Positions 6,301 through 8,311 of a DNA stretch of 8,311 nt are shown here, one piece after another. The position numbers and the translations under genes are program-made. Origin of the DNA: CAYLJJ01 sp964384025 (GTDB taxonomy: Bacteria > Myxococcota_A > Bradymonadia > UBA7976 > UBA1532). The stretch spans positions 1 through 8,311 of the forward strand of contig CAYLJJ010000168.1 of NCBI GenBank assembly GCA_964384025.1, given 5' to 3'. Each line of letters starts with the position of its first letter. Positions within the stretch are counted from its first letter, which is position 1. The notes beneath the pieces were generated by a model. The model worked only from the letters and a program-made list of their open reading frames with translations. It was not told the DNA's origin and did no database searches.

Positions 6301-8018
6301 TCATTGTAAAAAACTATGATTTTTTGGTCACTGACTACCAGTGATGTATCACTATCGATTTTTTGATCCCAAATTACTCGTTTTTGTGCGAAATCGAACG
6401 CGCAAATTTGAGGCAAACTGTTCGTAAACAGGAGGATTCCATCTGCGACAATTGCATTACTATTTATGCGAAAATCTTCGTTCCAATGGTACGCCCATAG
6501 TATTTCGCCACTTTTAGATGACAAAGCAATAATTTGATTTTTTGTATTGGTATAAAAAATCAAACTTCCTGAAGATACATATCCTTCTAATCCAGCAACG
6601 TCATTTCCAACATAGGTTTTCCAGAGAATTTCTCCGCTGCGAAGTGATATGGCGTGTAAAATATTGCTAAAAACAGCATATACTACCCCTTCAATGGTCA
6701 ATGGTATTGGGTTTGGTGCGCCGTTGTTGGTAAATACCCATAACATTCGTCTGGAACTCAACTCCAACGCGGTTAAGCGATCTCCATCCCAGAAAACGAG
6801 AACACCATCCTCACAAGCAATGCTGCTTGAGCGGCATGAATCCTTATGCAATTCCCAGCGCCAACGCAGCTCAGGCACTTTTTTGTTACGGAGTCTGTTT
6901 TGTGGGGTATAGGCATAATCGACTACCGTGTCAGTCGCCAAAAAGGCTTGAATTTCTGGATGCAGCGCTTCTTTTCTCTGGGCTGGGGTAGGCATCGCTT
7001 CCAATGACCAGATGACTCCCTCTGTTTTTTCGGGGGCGATGCCCAGCAGATGTGTAGTTGGAGAGAAGGCCAATTTGCCATTCCATCCCACTGAAATATG
7101 TTTGCTTGCATCAACATCCCAGGTCTTTGTATTCCAGAGCACGATCTGATCTTCGACGCAGAGGCCTGCCAAGTGCTTGCCATCAAAGCTCCAAGAGGAT
7201 GAAGTAAAGAGCTGGGTTGGTGACAGAACCTGTGCGCTTTGTTCGAGCGTGTCGAATAGGAGAAGACCTTTGTTTGTGGCCGCTGCGATGTGGGAATGTG
7301 AGCATGAGAGCTGTCGGATGGCAGCAGCGCAGCGATAGAGGAGCGTGGCCTTGCCTCTGAGGTTTTTTTGCCAGCGTGGTGTATTTTTGTCGCTCTGCCA
7401 TTGCAGCAGCGCCCCAGACTCGTACCCTGCGACAACAGCGCCTTGGATTGTATCCCAAGCCACAGCATTGACCTCGCCTTCCTCTGTGTGCCATCGCCAA
7501 AGTGAATTCTTCTCCCCGATCTTAAACCCAACAAGATCTCCATTTTCACAAGCGACCAAGAGATGCTCCTGGCCAGGGAGCCAGCAGAGATCATATAGAG
7601 CATCGAGGGAGCTCCCTTTAAAATGCCAGATTTGTTGATGGCTTTGTGCATCGAATACTTGAATTTGGTTATCAAATGTACAAGTTGCGATAAATTGGCC
7701 ATTTGAAGACCATTGAATCGCTTTAATATGGGTCCATAGTTGCCCACTACGTTCTTTGCTCCCTGGATGTCGGTTAAAAAGTTTATCTGAACGCCAACAT
7801 ATCGAACCATTAGGTTTTAAAACGCAAAGGCAACCAGCTTTTCCAGCAATGGCGAGCTGCTCTCCTGTAGGAGACCAATCTATGGCCTCGAAGTCGTATG
7901 AGTAATATGTCCAAGAAGGATAATTGAAATGGACTGAGAGAGTCGTATGCTTTCTTAAGGTTTGTTGCATCATAATACTTCTGTATGCCTTGTAAGGCTC
8001 CCCAATTAAAGAGAGCAT
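3345..8018 (-). CDS. Giant multi-propeller protein: WD40, three PQQ-type propellers and a HEAT-like module
   Basis: The product has 1557 residues and no signal peptide or membrane segment, so it is predicted to be cytoplasmic. Residues about 42-340 form seven WD40-like blades (AIDWSPTGEQLAIAG, AIQWSSNGQFIATCTFD, SSWSFDGKHLAGL and others). Three blocks of PQQ/BamB-type blades follow, each blade marked by a G-x-x-x-W docking motif. Block A has Trp 386, 427, 466, 508, 550, 589, 629 and 675. Block B has Trp 751, 791, 831, 870, 909, 949, 988 and 1026. Block C has Trp 1243, 1283, 1322, 1361, 1401, 1440, 1485 and 1525. Each block thus has eight motifs about 40 residues apart, as in eight-bladed propellers. 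Between B and C, residues about 1094-1221 are alpha-helical and HEAT-like (EEVRVAALYRLLD, PKVRLLSAKIFG, EDVRGEAKAEL). No catalytic motif is seen, which suggests a scaffold. The ATG at 8018 lacks a ribosome binding site; the ATG pair at 7973 and 7970 follows a weak AGAAG and is a real alternative. Confidence 0.9.
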   Translation of the reverse strand: MLSLIGEPYKAYRSIMMQQTLRKHTTLSVHFNYPSWTYYSYDFEAIDWSPTGEQLAIAGKAGCLCVLKPNGSICWRSDKLFNRHPGSKERSGQLWTHIKAIQWSSNGQFIATCTFDNQIQVFDAQSHQQIWHFKGSSLDALYDLCWLPGQEHLLVACENGDLVGFKIGEKNSLWRWHTEEGEVNAVAWDTIQGAVVAGYESGALLQWQSDKNTPRWQKNLRGKATLLYRCAAAIRQLSCSHSHIAAATNKGLLLFDTLEQSAQVLSPTQLFTSSSWSFDGKHLAGLCVEDQIVLWNTKTWDVDASKHISVGWNGKLAFSPTTHLLGIAPEKTEGVIWSLEAMPTPAQRKEALHPEIQAFLATDTVVDYAYTPQNRLRNKKVPELRWRWELHKDSCRSSSIACEDGVLVFWDGDRLTALELSSRRMLWVFTNNGAPNPIPLTIEGVVYAVFSNILHAISLRSGEILWKTYVGNDVAGLEGYVSSGSLIFYTNTKNQIIALSSKSGEILWAYHWNEDFRINSNAIVADGILLFTNSLPQICAFDFAQKRVIWDQKIDSDTSLVVSDQKIIVFYNEYVGVYALSLKTGVKVWYWQNPDLVPIAPIIQGNTAVFLSQNGIIIGLDVCTGRKLWELAELIVGEDKKGCDYYLSPVTPTYACAVLGKQFILFNIKTGELLWELILPLCLTAAPRWNNQVLYCRTEQAILVFCTEDLPVRHMRKPKIHQKSQMWMGDLFHSGNYPPLQSSSPRRRLRWAQISEFSTEWGPLIYKNLVVAATAAAEIAAFEIQGGEERWRTKLLQPIKAPLTCTQGILFVGCDHAYLHALNPMTGELIWNMRGQGQWISGVNANDELVYWGDWENTYACEILTGALRWRRERLSSNSGRPLLRKRRLFIRSGDSIRAIDSLNGIQRWKIDRIRNRGSKVFLLIDDTLLWCHDSRAELHKTSKGELCWRSQKFKNSPIPWGFQDELIYLSADMTLYALVSSDGEEYWRWEGTREIHQVLLSGLTSLVLEKDATLSAISDIGELLWQIKLASSMGSEATLADDLLCFVDGAGNLLAIELWDRREEDAVSFQDASSQRGPCWREASLYESPTASLNQAELALALLDECEEVRVAALYRLLDIDSLETYIFCLMNLVGDTESKHIQDAHRAVVEKHTIPKELDPLELFGALDKDLDPKVRLLSAKIFGIYGRRGIKTAPFLASLSKDINEDVRGEAKAELQMITLPETSPVLTHQVNNFNGQLQWRRLLGLIKGFALSDGKDRVYCQTCDCGLFSLELASGKILWSIPTTSSYVSPEACNGLIFTGNVEGFVNARNQETGALIWRFQARKQITALRAYRGYLLVSSEDYRIYALDQRNGQLRWSFRGGSWFSSAATPHEEILYAQNTDHTLFALRLSDGGIIWQQKLGGEYRASPIVYQRALYIGGEQHLSAFSLMDGARLWRSQVYGNIESDVAASGGRVFGVTTRFGSEGTALYAFNADTGEKLWRSEIPRGSVCGPRLSGTQILLGASDEQFRVLEQSTGELIWRFQAKGDIRTSAMLAPDKILFASHDGYLYALS

Positions 8019-8040
8019 TGTCGAGTTTGGTATAAATATG

Positions 8041-8069
8041 ATTATATCTAAATAGGATTATCGTGTCTA
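8041..8069 (-). promoter_or_regulatory. Near-consensus sigma-70 promoter of the multi-propeller gene
   Basis: On the minus strand TAGACA (8069-8064, 5 of 6 with TTGACA) is followed by a 17-base spacer and TATAAT (8046-8041, 6 of 6). Transcription would begin at about 8034. That leaves roughly 16 leader bases to the ATG at 8018, or about 60 to the ATG pair at 7973/7970. Confidence 0.7.
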
Positions 8070-8311
8070 TAAGTTCACAGCAGTTCGGAGCCGAAACAGA
8101 GGTTTATAATGACAAAACTTCATTGGCCCTCCCCAAAAAAACATGTATATACACTTGATACTGCGGTTTTAAATCATCTTTTCACTCTGAAAACAGATTG
8201 CAAACAGTAAACTTGCGCAATTTGGCGAGTGTCTTTTGATCGTTACGAAGAAGATCACTGAGTCCGCCGGATTTGGTGGTTGATTCATTCTAAGGGGTTA
8301 CGTCCACTCAT
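8070..8311. other. Right-edge intergenic region
   Basis: Upstream of the promoter I see no gene of normal length on either strand. The stretch includes an A-run (8134-8140) and AT-rich DNA. Apart from the possible remnant near 8182-8289, nothing here is recognisable. Confidence 0.45.
8182..8289 (-). pseudogene. Possible C-terminal remnant of a decayed gene
   Basis: A minus-strand frame of 35 codons runs from just after a TAG (8292-8290) to a TGA (8184-8182). It reads ...SGGLSDLLRNDQKTLAKLRK and then FTVCNLFSE. The basic, Leu-rich spacing ending in NLF resembles the tail of some DDE transposases (for example the LRR..A.NLL ending of ISAs1-type enzymes). The match is weak, there is no start codon, and upstream codons in the same frame include two stops. 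It may equally be chance. Confidence 0.22.

Noticed and set aside
6923..7810. A 295-codon minus-strand frame inside the WD40 region of the giant gene
   Set aside because: It is a shadow of the WD40 coding frame and shows no recognisable domain; the WD40 repeats are clear in the main frame.
1..8311. tRNA, rRNA, CRISPR array or riboswitch
   Set aside because: I saw no cloverleaf signature, conserved rRNA segment, regularly spaced repeats or known aptamer pattern on reading both strands.

Overview
The window looks like a chromosomal region of a Gram-negative bacterium. Two genes encode predicted lipoproteins with short lipobox signals followed by acidic, Asp/Glu/Pro-rich linkers. The G+C content is moderate to high (roughly 55-65% in the lipoprotein genes and in much of the large gene). 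Such lipoproteins, together with a very large beta-propeller protein, are typical of Myxococcota or Bradymonadia-type deltaproteobacteria. That placement is an inference from style, not from a marker gene.

Left part (1-1447): two divergently oriented lipoprotein genes share a 230-bp intergenic region. The minus-strand gene runs off the left edge. It has a lipobox and the start of a CrtC/AttH-like (carotenoid-hydratase-like, lipocalin-fold) domain. The plus-strand gene is a 295-residue lipoprotein with no recognised enzymatic domain.

Middle part (about 1650-3340): an AT-richer accessory island made of mobile-element debris. An IS607-family serine recombinase gene (tnpA) comes first; no tnpB partner remains. 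Its 3' end carries two independent tandem duplications: 24 bp in frame and 7 bp that shifts the frame. An IS1-family element of 780 bp (2484-3263) follows directly. Its 24-bp terminal inverted repeats match at 21 of 24 positions, but its transposase is dead (frameshifts, a nonsense codon and an internal deletion). No target duplication is visible.

Right part (3345-8018, minus strand): one 1557-codon gene fills more than half of the window. From the N-terminus the product reads as a seven-bladed WD40 propeller, two eight-bladed PQQ/BamB-type propellers, an alpha-helical HEAT-like module, and a third eight-bladed PQQ-type propeller. That is about 31 blades, with no signal peptide or membrane segment. 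The DNA of the second propeller is clearly AT-richer than the flanking parts of the same gene. A near-consensus sigma-70 promoter lies directly upstream (8041-8069). Beyond it, at the right edge, is a short open stretch that may be the tail of another decayed gene.

No RNA gene, CRISPR array or complete operon is visible. The most unusual object is the giant cytoplasmic-looking multi-propeller protein. It is best read as a scaffold or interaction platform; its partners, if any, would lie outside the window.
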